Shown here in pieces: positions 52,850-61,323 of a stretch of 64,000 bases of DNA. The stretch's first letter is position 1, and every line of letters starts with the position of its first letter. Under the pieces are notes generated by a model, which was given only the letters and a program-made list of their open reading frames with translations, was not told the origin of the DNA and did no database searches. The stretch is from JAABQG01 sp963726365 (GTDB lineage: Bacteria > Pseudomonadota > Gammaproteobacteria > Burkholderiales > Burkholderiaceae_C). The stretch is taken from assembly GCA_963726365.1 (NCBI GenBank), contig CAVSCI010000021.1, positions 124,001 to 188,000 on the forward strand, given 5' to 3'. A program made the translations under genes and the position numbers.

Positions 52850-54482
52850 TCAGCAAGGAAAGCGCTCGCGCAGCTTGAGTTTCCAGAACTTTCCGGTCGA
52901 GGTGCGCGGCACGGCATCGATGAATTCATAGCGCTCGGGCAACTGCCATCTGGCGAAATGTTTCTGCAGCAAGACAGCGTTGAGCCCCTCGGGCGACGCG
53001 GTCTGGCCGGCCTTGAGGACGACACAGGCCAGTGGTCGCTCGCTCCATTTCTCATCGGGAATGGCAATCACGGCGGCCTCGGCCACCGACGGGTGGGCCA
53101 TCAGCGCGTTTTCCAGGTCCACCGAGCTGATCCACTCGCCGCCGGACTTGATCAGGTCCTTGGTGCGGTCGCTGATCTTCACGAAGCCCAGCGCATCCAC
53201 ACTGGCCACGTCGCCGGTGCGCAGCCAGCCATCGGGGGTGAACTTGTCTTCCGTCACCGGGACTTCATGGTAGCTTCCGGTGATGAAGGGGCCGCGCACC
53301 TGCATTTCGCCCACGCTGGTGCCGTCCCAGGGCTGATCGACGCCGTCGTCGCCGCGCACGCGCAGGTCCACCAGCGGCACCGGCACACCGGCCAGGGCCG
53401 CACGGCGGTAGCGTTCGTCCATCGGCACGTCGCGCAGCTCCGCCTTGGGATAGGAAATGGTGCACACCGGCGAGGTCTCGGTCATGCCCCAACCCTGCAG
53501 GATCCAGATGCCGTGCCGGTGAAAGGCGCGAATCAGCGACTCGGGCACCGCCGCACCTCCGACCAGCGAGCGCATGCCGGCCGGAAGCTTCCAGCGGGCG
53601 TGGTTTGGCGAGGCCGGGTCCTGCGCGGCATCGAACGCCTGGATCAGGCTCATCCAGATGGTGGGCACGCCCAGCGACAGGGTGGGTGGCTCCAGGGTCA
53701 TGAGGTCCAGCAGGTCGTCCGGGTGCAGGTGCGGCCCCGGGAAGACCAGTTTCACGCCCATCATCACCGCGCCGTAGGGCATGCCCCAGCTGTTGGCGTG
53801 GAACATGGGCGTCACCGGCATCACCACGTCGGTGCCGCGCAGGCCCCAGAAGTCGCCCAGGCTGGCCACCAGCGTGTGCAGGATGGTGGAGCGGTGCGAA
53901 TACGCCACGCCCTTGGGCCGGCCGGTGGTGCCGGAGGTGTAGCACAGGGCGACCGGGTCGCTTTCGTCGTGGGATGCGTACCGGAAACCGGCCGAGTCGC
54001 CCGTGGCGAGCAAGGCTTCGTAGTCGGTGAATTCCGCCTGGCACCGGCGCGCCGGAAAACGGAAAGACGATGACCTTCTCGAAGGTGTGCAGATGGGCCA
54101 TCTGCCGGTACAGCGGCAGCAGCACATCGTCGATGACCAGGAAGCGATCTTTGGCGTCGGCAGCGATCCAGCCGATTTCGTCGGGTGACAGGCGCAGGTT
54201 CAGGGTGTGCATCACGCCGCCCGCTGCCGGGACGCCGAAGTAGCACTCCAGGTGGGCGTGGTGGTTCCAGCACAGCGTGGCGACGCGGTCGCCCTTTTGC
54301 AGCCCCAGCGCCTGCAAGGCGGACGCCAGCGCGCGCGTTCGGCAGTACCAGGCGCCGAAACTATGTCGGGCCAGGGACTTGTCAGGTCTGCGGGAGACGA
54401 TCTCAGTGGAAGGAAACAGGGTGCCAGCCCGCTCGAGCAGATGATTGAGCGAGAGCGGCACGTTCATCATGGTGCTTTTCAA
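52850..54482 (-). pseudogene. AMP-dependent acyl-CoA synthetase, frameshifted
   Basis: An ANL-superfamily fatty-acid:CoA ligase of about 543 residues if repaired. The N-terminal part (GTLFPSTEIVSRRPDKSLARHSF...MHTLNLRLSPDEIGWI) is in one frame. At about 54038-54046 an extra base follows FPFSGAPVP; the rest continues one frame over, with YTSGTTGRPKGVAYSHRS (P-loop), GWGMTETSPV, GWLRTGDVAS and SGGEWISSVDLE. The set fits medium- or long-chain acyl-CoA ligases. A TTG start at 54482 has GGAGG eight bases upstream. As written, the catalytic domain is out of frame with the start. Confidence 0.85.
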
Positions 54483-54552
54483 GGGGTACGCCTCCGGAGG
54501 GTTTTCCTCACTTTACGGGCTGCGGCCCGGGCAATCAATGCAGAATCCCCGC

Positions 54553-55137
54553 ATGGACAGCCGGAAAGCAGAAATCGCCGCCACTGCGGCACGCATGGTC
54601 GTGGAGGAGGGGCTGGAATACGGCCCCGCCAAACGCCGCGCGGTGAGGCAACTCGGGCTGCCCGCACGGTCGGCTCTGCCAGGCAATGACGAGGTTGAGG
54701 CTTCGGTGGTTGATTACATCGAGCTGTTTTGCGCCGATACCCAGCCCGGTGAACTTGCGGCGTTGCGCAAGCTGGCCTTGCTGTGGATGGAGCGGCTGGA
54801 CCTGTTCCGCCCCCATCTGGGCGGCGCCGTGTGGCATGGGACGGCTACGCGTCTGTCAGACATTTACATCCAGTTGTTCTGTGATGACCCCAAATCGGCG
54901 GAAATTGCGCTGATTGATCACAACGTTGACTACGAGCCACGCACGGTTACCGGGTTTCATGGCGAGCCCGTCGAGGCGCTGAGCTTGCACAGTCCCTGCA
55001 CTGAACTCGGTGAGACCGTGGCCGTGCACCTGATGGTCTACGACCACGACGACCTGCGCGGCGCCTTGCGGCTCGATGCGAAAGGGCGCAGACCGCGTGG
55101 TGACTTGGCTGCCGTACGGGCCCTGTTTGAGGCATGA
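54553..55137 (+). CDS. Hypothetical protein (194 aa)
   Basis: A soluble, acidic 194-residue protein starting MDSRKAEIAATAARMVVEEGLEYGPAKRRAVRQLGL, a helical N-terminus that looks like part of a DNA-binding or effector helix bundle. The C-terminal half is beta-rich (VTGFHGEPVEALSLHSPCTELGETVAVHLMVYDHDDLRGALRL). I do not recognise the family. It is divergent from the acyl-CoA synthetase gene and eight bases before the TlpA-like gene, so those two may share an operon. The frame opens earlier (54445) but that part lies over the neighbouring start. Confidence 0.7.
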   Translation: MDSRKAEIAATAARMVVEEGLEYGPAKRRAVRQLGLPARSALPGNDEVEASVVDYIELFCADTQPGELAALRKLALLWMERLDLFRPHLGGAVWHGTATRLSDIYIQLFCDDPKSAEIALIDHNVDYEPRTVTGFHGEPVEALSLHSPCTELGETVAVHLMVYDHDDLRGALRLDAKGRRPRGDLAAVRALFEA

Positions 55138-55144
55138 TGACGAC

Positions 55145-55780
55145 ATGAAAGAGACTTTGGCAGTCCAACCTGAAGCCGCCCGGCCTGCGGCGACTTCCAG
55201 TCGACGCAGCGCGTTGCTGGGGGGTGTGGGCGTGCTGGCCGCGCTGGGCGGCGCCGCACTCGCTTGGTGGCGGCTGCAACCGCACGAAGTGGGCCCTGAC
55301 ACGCTGGGCGACGGTGGCGCCCTTTGGGCGCAGACTTTCCCGACACCGGGTGGCGGCGAACTGGCCATACAGTCAATGCGGGGCAAGCCTTTGCTGATCA
55401 ACTTCTGGGCAACCTGGTGTCCGCCTTGCGTGGAGGAGTTGCCGCTATTGGATCGCTTCTATCGCGAAAATGTGGCTAACGGCTGGCAAGTTTTGGGTCT
55501 GGCGATCGACAAACCCGGCGCGGTGCTTGCATTTCTGGAAAAAATGCCGCTGTCCTTTCCTGTTGCACTGGCCGGTCTGGGGGGCACTGAGTTGGCAAAA
55601 TCGTTGGGCAACCTGGTCGGGGGCTTGCCATTTACGGTGGTGCTTGGATCGCAGGGGATGGTATTGCACCGTAAAATGGGCCAAGTGTCTGTTGCCGACC
55701 TCACGCTCTGGCGTTCGCTTGAAATAGGGCGTCCGGCCGAAAACAAATTCATCCTTCCGCTTTGGGAATTTGTAAATTAA
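55145..55780 (+). CDS. TlpA-like thiol:disulfide oxidoreductase
   Basis: A 211-residue exported thioredoxin-fold protein. An N-terminal SSRRSALLGGVGVLAALGGAALAWW could be a Tat or Sec signal-anchor. The active site is INFWATWCPPCVEELPLLDRF (CPPC), and the cis-Pro is in GGLPFTVVLG. Such proteins reduce periplasmic disulfides, for example in cytochrome c maturation. It follows an unknown gene by eight bases. Confidence 0.87.
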   Translation: MKETLAVQPEAARPAATSSRRSALLGGVGVLAALGGAALAWWRLQPHEVGPDTLGDGGALWAQTFPTPGGGELAIQSMRGKPLLINFWATWCPPCVEELPLLDRFYRENVANGWQVLGLAIDKPGAVLAFLEKMPLSFPVALAGLGGTELAKSLGNLVGGLPFTVVLGSQGMVLHRKMGQVSVADLTLWRSLEIGRPAENKFILPLWEFVN

Positions 55781-55823
55781 CTGAATTTGATACAAATAGA
55801 AGGTTTGTTGGGAGAGGTTGCTT

Positions 55824-55840
55824 GAATTTAGGTTAAATTC
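55824..55840. promoter_or_regulatory. Inverted repeat upstream of accB
   Basis: GAATTTA-GGT-TAAATTC is a perfect 7-base inverted repeat with a 3-base spacer, 34 bases before the accB start in an AT-rich 93-base gap. The position fits an operator or the -10 region (TTAAAT within it) of the accBC promoter. No regulator is identified. Confidence 0.4.
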
Positions 55841-55873
55841 AGCATTTTCCCGTAGCCCTTTGCTGGAGACCCC

Positions 55874-56326
55874 ATGGATTTGCGAAAACTGAAAACCTTG
55901 ATCGACCTTGTGTCGGAATCAAATGTCTCTGAACTCGAGATTACGGAAGCCGAAGGAAAGGTTCGCATCGTCAAAGGCGGTGGCGCCGTGGTACAGCCTA
56001 TGGCCAGCCCCATGGCACCTGCTGCACCGGCGCTGGCGCCTTCGCCTGTGGCGGCGGTCTTGCCCGTGGTCGAAGCCGAGCCGCCCGCCTCCGGACATGT
56101 CGTCAAGTCGCCCATGGTGGGGACTTTCTACCGCGCGGCCAGCCCCGGAGCCAAATCTTTTGTGGAAATCGGCAGTCAGGTCAAGGAGGGCGAGACCATC
56201 TGCATTATTGAGGCGATGAAGATTCTCAATGAGATCGAGTCCGACAAGGCGGGCACGGTCACGCAGATTCTGGGTGAAAACGGGCAGGCCGTGGAGTACG
56301 GACAGCCTCTTTTTGTCATCGAATAA
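55874..56326 (+). CDS. accB: Biotin carboxyl carrier protein of acetyl-CoA carboxylase
   Basis: A 150-residue carrier. An N-terminal domain (MDLRKLKTLIDLVSESNVSELEITEAEGKVRI) joins through an Ala/Pro linker to the biotinyl domain (VKSPMVGTFYRAASPGAKSF). Lys116 in IIEAMKILNEIE is the biotinylation site. It forms the first step of fatty-acid synthesis with AccC, encoded 33 bases downstream. Confidence 0.97.
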   Translation: MDLRKLKTLIDLVSESNVSELEITEAEGKVRIVKGGGAVVQPMASPMAPAAPALAPSPVAAVLPVVEAEPPASGHVVKSPMVGTFYRAASPGAKSFVEIGSQVKEGETICIIEAMKILNEIESDKAGTVTQILGENGQAVEYGQPLFVIE

Positions 56327-56359
56327 GCGCCGATCCACGACTCCACCGCAGCGTTCAGC

Positions 56360-57709
56360 ATGTTCAAGAAAATACTTGTCGCCAACCGGGGGGAAATCGC
56401 CCTGCGAATCCAGCGCGCCTGCCGCGAACTGGGCATCAAGGCCGTGATGGTCTACTCCGAAGCGGACCGGGAGGCCAAGTACGTCAAGCTGGCCGAAGAG
56501 GCCGTCTGTATTGGCCCGGCATCATCCACGCTGAGTTACCTCAACATGCCGGCCATCATCTCGGCGGCCGAAGTGACGGATGCCGAGGCGATTCACCCCG
56601 GCTACGGTTTCCTGAGCGAAAACGCCGATTTCGCCGAGCGGGTGGAGAAAAGCGGGTTCCAGTTCATCGGCCCGTCGCCCGAGTCGATCCGGATCATGGG
56701 CGACAAGGTGTCTGCGAAACAGGCCATGATCCGTGCGGGTGTGCCCTGCGTGCCGGGGTCGGAGGGCGAACTGCCTGACGACCCGGTGCAGATCCGCCGC
56801 ATCGCCAGAACAGTGGGTTACCCCGTCATCATCAAGGCCGCAGGCGGCGGCGGCGGGCGGGGCATGCGCGTGGTGCACACCGAAGCCGCATTGATCAATG
56901 CCGTGCAGATGACCAAGGCCGAGGCCGGCGCGGCTTTCGGCAATCCGGCGGTGTACATGGAGAAATTTCTCCAGAATCCGAGGCACATCGAAATCCAGAT
57001 CCTGGCCGACAAATACAAGAACGCGGTGTACCTCGGCGAACGCGACTGTTCCATGCAGCGCCGCCACCAGAAGATCATCGAGGAGGCGCCCGCGCCGGGC
57101 ATCCCGCGCAAGCTGATCGAGCGCATCGGCGAGCGCTGCGTGGCGGCGGTCAAGAAGATCGGTTACCGCGGGGCCGGGACCTTCGAGTTCCTGTTCGAGA
57201 ACGGTGAGTTCTATTTCATCGAAATGAACACCCGCGTGCAGGTCGAGCATCCGGTAACGGAGTTGATCACTGGCGTGGACATCGTTCGCACGCAGATCAT
57301 GGTGGCGGCGGGCGAAAAGCTGCCGTTCACGCAACGCCAGATCCAGCTCCGCGGCCATGCCATCGAATGTCGCGTGAATGCCGAGGATGCCTACAAATTC
57401 ACGCCGTCTCCGGGGCGGATAACGATGTGGCACGTCCCGGGCGGGCCGGGTGTGCGTGTGGATTCGCATGTGTATACCAACTACTTCGTGCCTCCCAACT
57501 ACGACTCCATGATCGGCAAGATCATCGTGCACGGCGACACGCGCGAGCAGGCATTGGCTCGCATGCAGACGGCGTTGCTGGAGACCGTGGTGGAAGGAAT
57601 CAAGACCAACATTCCCTTGCATCGGGAGTTGATGGTCGATGCCAAGTTCATGACGGGCGGCACCAATATTCACTATCTTGAAGAGTGGCTGAGCCACCGT
57701 GCGCGATGA
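56360..57709 (+). CDS. accC: Biotin carboxylase subunit of acetyl-CoA carboxylase
   Basis: A 449-residue ATP-grasp enzyme that carboxylates the biotin on AccB. KILVANRGEIALRIQRACRELGI, the Gly-rich loop KAAGGGGGRGMRVV, RDCSMQRRHQKIIEEAPAP and EMNTRVQVEHPVTE (catalytic region) are all present, and the length is normal. It is co-transcribed with accB; prmA follows 30 bases later. Confidence 0.97.
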   Translation: MFKKILVANRGEIALRIQRACRELGIKAVMVYSEADREAKYVKLAEEAVCIGPASSTLSYLNMPAIISAAEVTDAEAIHPGYGFLSENADFAERVEKSGFQFIGPSPESIRIMGDKVSAKQAMIRAGVPCVPGSEGELPDDPVQIRRIARTVGYPVIIKAAGGGGGRGMRVVHTEAALINAVQMTKAEAGAAFGNPAVYMEKFLQNPRHIEIQILADKYKNAVYLGERDCSMQRRHQKIIEEAPAPGIPRKLIERIGERCVAAVKKIGYRGAGTFEFLFENGEFYFIEMNTRVQVEHPVTELITGVDIVRTQIMVAAGEKLPFTQRQIQLRGHAIECRVNAEDAYKFTPSPGRITMWHVPGGPGVRVDSHVYTNYFVPPNYDSMIGKIIVHGDTREQALARMQTALLETVVEGIKTNIPLHRELMVDAKFMTGGTNIHYLEEWLSHRAR

Positions 57710-57739
57710 TGCGCCGGGTCATTTGCGTAGATATCCGTC

Positions 57740-58621
57740 GTGTTTGAACTCAGCGTGATGTGTCCGGAAGACCGGGTCGAGTTGCTTGGCGACGCACTTG
57801 ACGAGCTGGAGGCACTCAGCGTTTCCGTCGAGGACGCCGACGCGCAGACCGATGCCGAGCAGGCCCTGTTTGGCGAGCCGGGCATGCCGCCACCCAAGGG
57901 CGGCTGGCAACGATCGCGCATGCTGGCGCTGTTTGCCACGAAGTCGGACGCCGACGGAGCTGCAACGCTGCTGGCCGCGCAGGATTTTTTTGACGGCTGC
58001 AAGGTGCTCGGCGTGACCGCCGTCCCCGACCAGGACTGGGTGCGGCTGACGCAGTCGCAGTTCACGCCGGTCCAGGTCACCCCCGATTTCTGGATCGTGC
58101 CGACCTGGCACGAGGTGCCCGTGCAGGCGCGACAGTTCATCCGGCTCGATCCTGGCCTGGCGTTTGGCACGGGGACCCATCCCACGACCCGAATGTGCCT
58201 GCGCTGGATCGCAGGCCAGCCGGGCCTGCCAGGACGGGTGCTCGACTACGGTTGCGGCTCGGGAATTCTGGCGATCGGCGCAGCGAAATTCGGTGCATTG
58301 GACGTCGACGCTGTGGACATCGACGAGGCGGCAGTCGAGTCCACGCGCCTGAACGCCCAGGCCAATGGCGTTCGACTCAATGCCGGGTTGCCTGATGCAG
58401 CGGCCGGTCTTTACCAGACAGTGCTGGCCAATATCCTGGCCACGCCGCTCAAGGTGCTTGCGCCCCTGCTGTGTGCCCATGTGGCGGAAGGGGGCTCGCT
58501 GGTGCTGGCCGGCATTCTTGAGCGCCAGGCCGATGAACTCAAGGCGGCCTATGCGCCCTATCTCAAGCTGGATGTGAGCGACAGCGAAGACGGCTGGATT
58601 CTGATGACGGCCCGGCGCTGA
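57740..58621 (+). CDS. prmA: Ribosomal protein L11 methyltransferase
   Basis: A 293-residue SAM-dependent enzyme that trimethylates L11. An N-terminal substrate-recognition domain ends near LDPGLAFGTGTHPTTRMCL; the SAM site is RVLDYGCGSGILAIGAAKFGA and the catalytic loop VLANILATPLKVL. A GTG start at 57740 gives the family N-terminus (FELSVMCPEDRVELLGDAL). It sits directly after accC, its common position in betaproteobacteria. Confidence 0.95.
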   Translation: MFELSVMCPEDRVELLGDALDELEALSVSVEDADAQTDAEQALFGEPGMPPPKGGWQRSRMLALFATKSDADGAATLLAAQDFFDGCKVLGVTAVPDQDWVRLTQSQFTPVQVTPDFWIVPTWHEVPVQARQFIRLDPGLAFGTGTHPTTRMCLRWIAGQPGLPGRVLDYGCGSGILAIGAAKFGALDVDAVDIDEAAVESTRLNAQANGVRLNAGLPDAAAGLYQTVLANILATPLKVLAPLLCAHVAEGGSLVLAGILERQADELKAAYAPYLKLDVSDSEDGWILMTARR

Positions 58622-58666
58622 ACGCTTGCCCGAGGGCGGTTGGGCAGACTCTACAATCTGATGCAA

Positions 58667-59659
58667 ATGAGCCTGATCACACGCTGCCCTGCCTGCGGGA
58701 CGATGTTTAAAGTCGTACCGGACCAGCTCAGGATTTCCGAGGGTTGGGTGCGTTGTGGGCAATGCAGTGAGGTGTTTGATGCGGGCTTGCACATGCAGAC
58801 CCTGGGCGTGCGGCCCGAACCTGTGCAGGCTTTCGCAAACGAACTGCCGCACGAAAAGACTGCCCATGCGAGCACTGCGGCCGACCGTGCCGCCGAGGCG
58901 TTTCTTCGCGCTTGATCTAGGCGGTGAGCGTCCGGTTGTGGATCCGGTCGAGCCGCAGTCATACGAACTTGAGGTGCCCGACTCGTCCTTGGATGCGCCG
59001 GTGTCCAGCGGGCCCATGCTCGTAAGTCCGGCGGTGCCGCCGGAGTCCGTCCAAGGCGAAGCTGACGTGCCGGAGGCAAGGCACCAGACCGATCCGGAAA
59101 TGTCCGGAGGGATCGGCGACATCGGCACTGTTCGCGGAAGAGAACCTGTCTTTCGTGCAGGATGCCCGCCGCAAGGCTTACTGGAGCCGACCGAAGGTGA
59201 GGTTGTTGATGGTCCTGCTGGTGCTCCTGCTTTCATTGGCACTGGCGCTCCAGCTGGCTTACCATGAGCGCGACCGGCTCGCTGCGATCGAGCCTCAACT
59301 CAAACCTTGGCTGGAACGGCTGTGTGTTCCTCTCGGGTGCACCATCTCGGCCCCCGGCTGATTGAATCGGTGGTGATCGACAGTTCGGCGTTCAGCAAGT
59401 TGCGCACCGACGTGTTCCGTCTCAGTTTCACGATCAGGAATTCGTCCGGCATCGAGGTGGCGACGCCTGCGGTGGAAGTCACTCTGACAGACACGCAGGA
59501 TCAGGTTGTCGTCCGTCGAGTCCTCCTCCCTCCGGAGATGGGTGCCGCCGTGGTGCTCCCTCCCCGGGGCGAGTGGAGCGCCGCAATTTCCCTCAGCATG
59601 GATGCCAGGGCGAGGGCGCACGTGTCGCCGGCTATCGGCTCGTGGCGTTTTATCCCTGA
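58667..59659 (+). pseudogene. DUF3426 zinc-ribbon membrane protein, multiply frameshifted
   Basis: The N-terminal zinc ribbon MSLITRCPACGTMFKVVPDQLRISEGWVRCGQCSEVF (CxxC...CxxC) is followed by pieces of one protein in different frames: a linker ending near GGIGDIGTV, then NLSFVQDARRKAYWS with a membrane helix (LLMVLLVLLLSLALALQLAY), then LIESVVIDSSAFSKLRTDVFRL and GYRLVAFYP. Joining them needs four changes: +1 near 58905-58912, +1 near 59126-59135, -1 in the C-run at 59351-59355, and -1 near 59606-59613. The intact family is an envelope protein of unknown function found after prmA. It is either a pseudogene or a poorly sequenced stretch. Confidence 0.8.
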
Positions 59660-59693
59660 TTTTCATTTTCGCTGACTCAAACTAGAAAAACTT

Positions 59694-60587
59694 ATGGCTT
59701 CTTTGATTTGTGGTTCCCTGGCCTTCGACACCATCATGACTTTCGAGGGCCGCTTTGCCGAGCAGATCCTGCCGGACCAATTGCACATCCTTAACGTATC
59801 TTTTCTTGTGCCCGGCTTGCGCCGGGACTATGGCGGGTGCGCCGGCAATATTGCCTACAGCCTGAAGGCACTTGGCGGCACACCCCTGCCCATGGCCACG
59901 TTGGGGACAGATGGGGCGGATTACCTGCAGCGGATGGAGACGCTGGGCATCAGCACCGAGTTTGTGCGGGAGGTTCGCGACAGTTACACGGCGCAGGCGA
60001 TGATCATGACAGACCGGGACAACAATCAGATCACCGCCTTTCACCCCGGGGCCATGATGCAGGCGCACGTCACGCGGATTGAAGCGCGCAGCGATATCAA
60101 GCTCGGCATCATCTCCCCAGACGGCCGCGATGCCATGCTGCAGCACGCCGCACAGTTCATGGCGGCGGACATACCCTTTGTGTTCGATCCCGGGCAGGGA
60201 CTGCCGATGTTCGACGGGCCCGAACTGGCACGCTTCGTCCAGCAGGCGACCTGGGTCACTGTCAATGACTATGAAGGCAAGATGCTGTGCGATCGCACCG
60301 GCTGGAGCCTTGCGGATATTTCACTTCGAGTGAAGGGTTTGGTGGTCACCCTGGGTGCCGAAGGGTGCGAAGTCTGGGTAGACGGTTCCAGGACGCATGT
60401 GCCACCTGTCAAGCCCGTCGCTGTCGTTGATCCAACCGGTTGTGGGGATGCCTGGCGGGGCGCCTTGCTGCATGGCCTGGAGCAGGGTTGGGCGCTCCCC
60501 GAGTGCGCTGCATTGGGCAATCGGATGGGTGCGCTCAAGATTGCGCAGCGCGGACCGCAAAATTACACCGTTGAATTGAACGGGTAG
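59694..60587 (+). CDS. PfkB-family carbohydrate/nucleoside kinase
   Basis: A 297-residue ribokinase-fold kinase. CGSLAFDTIM and YGGCAGNIAYSLKALGG (first PfkB signature) lie in the N-terminal half; the second signature is VVDPTGCGDAWRGALLHGL, with the catalytic Asp. The overall pattern is like bacterial adenosine-kinase-type members. A Cys replaces the usual Ala in the DTxGAGD motif. Substrate not certain. A bidirectional terminator follows. Confidence 0.88.
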   Translation: MASLICGSLAFDTIMTFEGRFAEQILPDQLHILNVSFLVPGLRRDYGGCAGNIAYSLKALGGTPLPMATLGTDGADYLQRMETLGISTEFVREVRDSYTAQAMIMTDRDNNQITAFHPGAMMQAHVTRIEARSDIKLGIISPDGRDAMLQHAAQFMAADIPFVFDPGQGLPMFDGPELARFVQQATWVTVNDYEGKMLCDRTGWSLADISLRVKGLVVTLGAEGCEVWVDGSRTHVPPVKPVAVVDPTGCGDAWRGALLHGLEQGWALPECAALGNRMGALKIAQRGPQNYTVELNG

Positions 60588-60612
60588 GTGCCGGCCTTCC
60601 GAAAGTGACAAA

Positions 60613-60642
60613 AAAACCCGGTACCTTTCGGCACCGGGTTTT
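60613..60642. terminator. Bidirectional intrinsic terminator
   Basis: AAAACCCGGT (60613-60622) and ACCGGGTTTT (60633-60642) form a perfect 10-base stem around a 10-base loop. The A-run on one side and T-run on the other let it work in both directions, ending the PfkB-kinase transcript (+) and the histone-like transcript (-), which converge here. Confidence 0.85.
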
Positions 60643-60663
60643 GCTCGGGCAAACTGGCTGAGA

Positions 60664-61140
60664 TCAGGGTTTGCTTGCCGTTGGAAACGGCCATGCAGCC
60701 TGTGGGTTCAGCTTGGTCTGCGCGACGGGGGCAGCAGCGGCGGGGGCAGCGGGTGCTTTCGCGGCTTTCTTCGCGGCCGGCTTCTTGGCTGCTTTCTTGG
60801 CTGCGGGCTTTTTGGCCACGACGGCCTTCTTGACAGCCTTTTTGACGGCCGCTACCTTCTTTGCGGCAGCCTTCTTCGCCGGTGCAGCCTTCTTCGCCGG
60901 TGCAGCCTTCTTCGCCGGTGCAGCCTTCTTCGCCGGTGCAGCCTTCTTCGCCGGTGCGGCCTTCTTCGCCGGTGCAGCCTTCTTCGCCGGTGCAGCCTTC
61001 TTCGCCGGTGCAGCCTTCTTCGCCGGTGCAGCCTTCTTCGCCGGTGCGGCCTTCTTCGCCGGTGCGGCCTTCTTCGCCGGTGCGGCCTTCTTCGCCGGTG
61101 CGGCTTTCTTCGCCGGTGCGGCTTTCTTCGCAGTTGCCAT
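60664..61140 (-). CDS. Histone H1-like Lys/Ala/Pro-rich protein
   Basis: A 158-residue, highly basic protein. After MATAKKAAPAKK come fourteen tandem hexapeptides of the AAPAKK type, then KKVAAVKKAVKKAVVAKKPAAKKAAKK and a short neutral C-terminus. This resembles eukaryotic histone H1 tails and bacterial H1-like proteins (such as Bordetella BpH1 and AlgP), which bind DNA and compact the nucleoid. AAGGAG lies seven bases before the ATG. It stands alone between a terminator and nrdB; the 183-base gap to nrdB shows nothing else clear. Confidence 0.88.
   Translation of the reverse strand: MATAKKAAPAKKAAPAKKAAPAKKAAPAKKAAPAKKAAPAKKAAPAKKAAPAKKAAPAKKAAPAKKAAPAKKAAPAKKAAPAKKAAPAKKAAAKKVAAVKKAVKKAVVAKKPAAKKAAKKPAAKKAAKAPAAPAAAAPVAQTKLNPQAAWPFPTASKP
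60872..61123. repeat. Fourteen 18-bp tandem repeats in the histone-like gene
   Basis: The unit TTCTTCGCCGGTGCAGCC (plus strand) occurs 14 times without a gap. One silent position (GCA or GCG) varies in order: four A, one G, four A, then five G. The block of four A plus one G appears twice, suggesting duplication of a 90-base segment. The unit length is a multiple of three, so gain or loss keeps the frame. Confidence 0.95.
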
Positions 61141-61323
61141 GATTTTCTCCTTTATCAAGTTGACACATCAACAGAGGGAAACACTTCGTGCCCTTTGGGC
61201 CGCACAAAGCGATTCATGGTGTTGAGCACACGCCCAGCATCATGAACGGGGAACCACAGACCCGGCCGACACTCTGCGGCGCGGTCCGGAATCTGTGCGA
61301 ATCTTGAAGGCATATTCAATTCA

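Noticed and set aside
57719..59242. A 507-codon open frame on the minus strand
   Set aside because: Antisense to prmA and the DUF3426 gene; no recognisable domain.
60671..61225. Plus-strand frame with FFAGAA repeats
   Set aside because: Mirror of the KKAAPA repeats; the minus strand has the ribosome-binding site and a known protein type.
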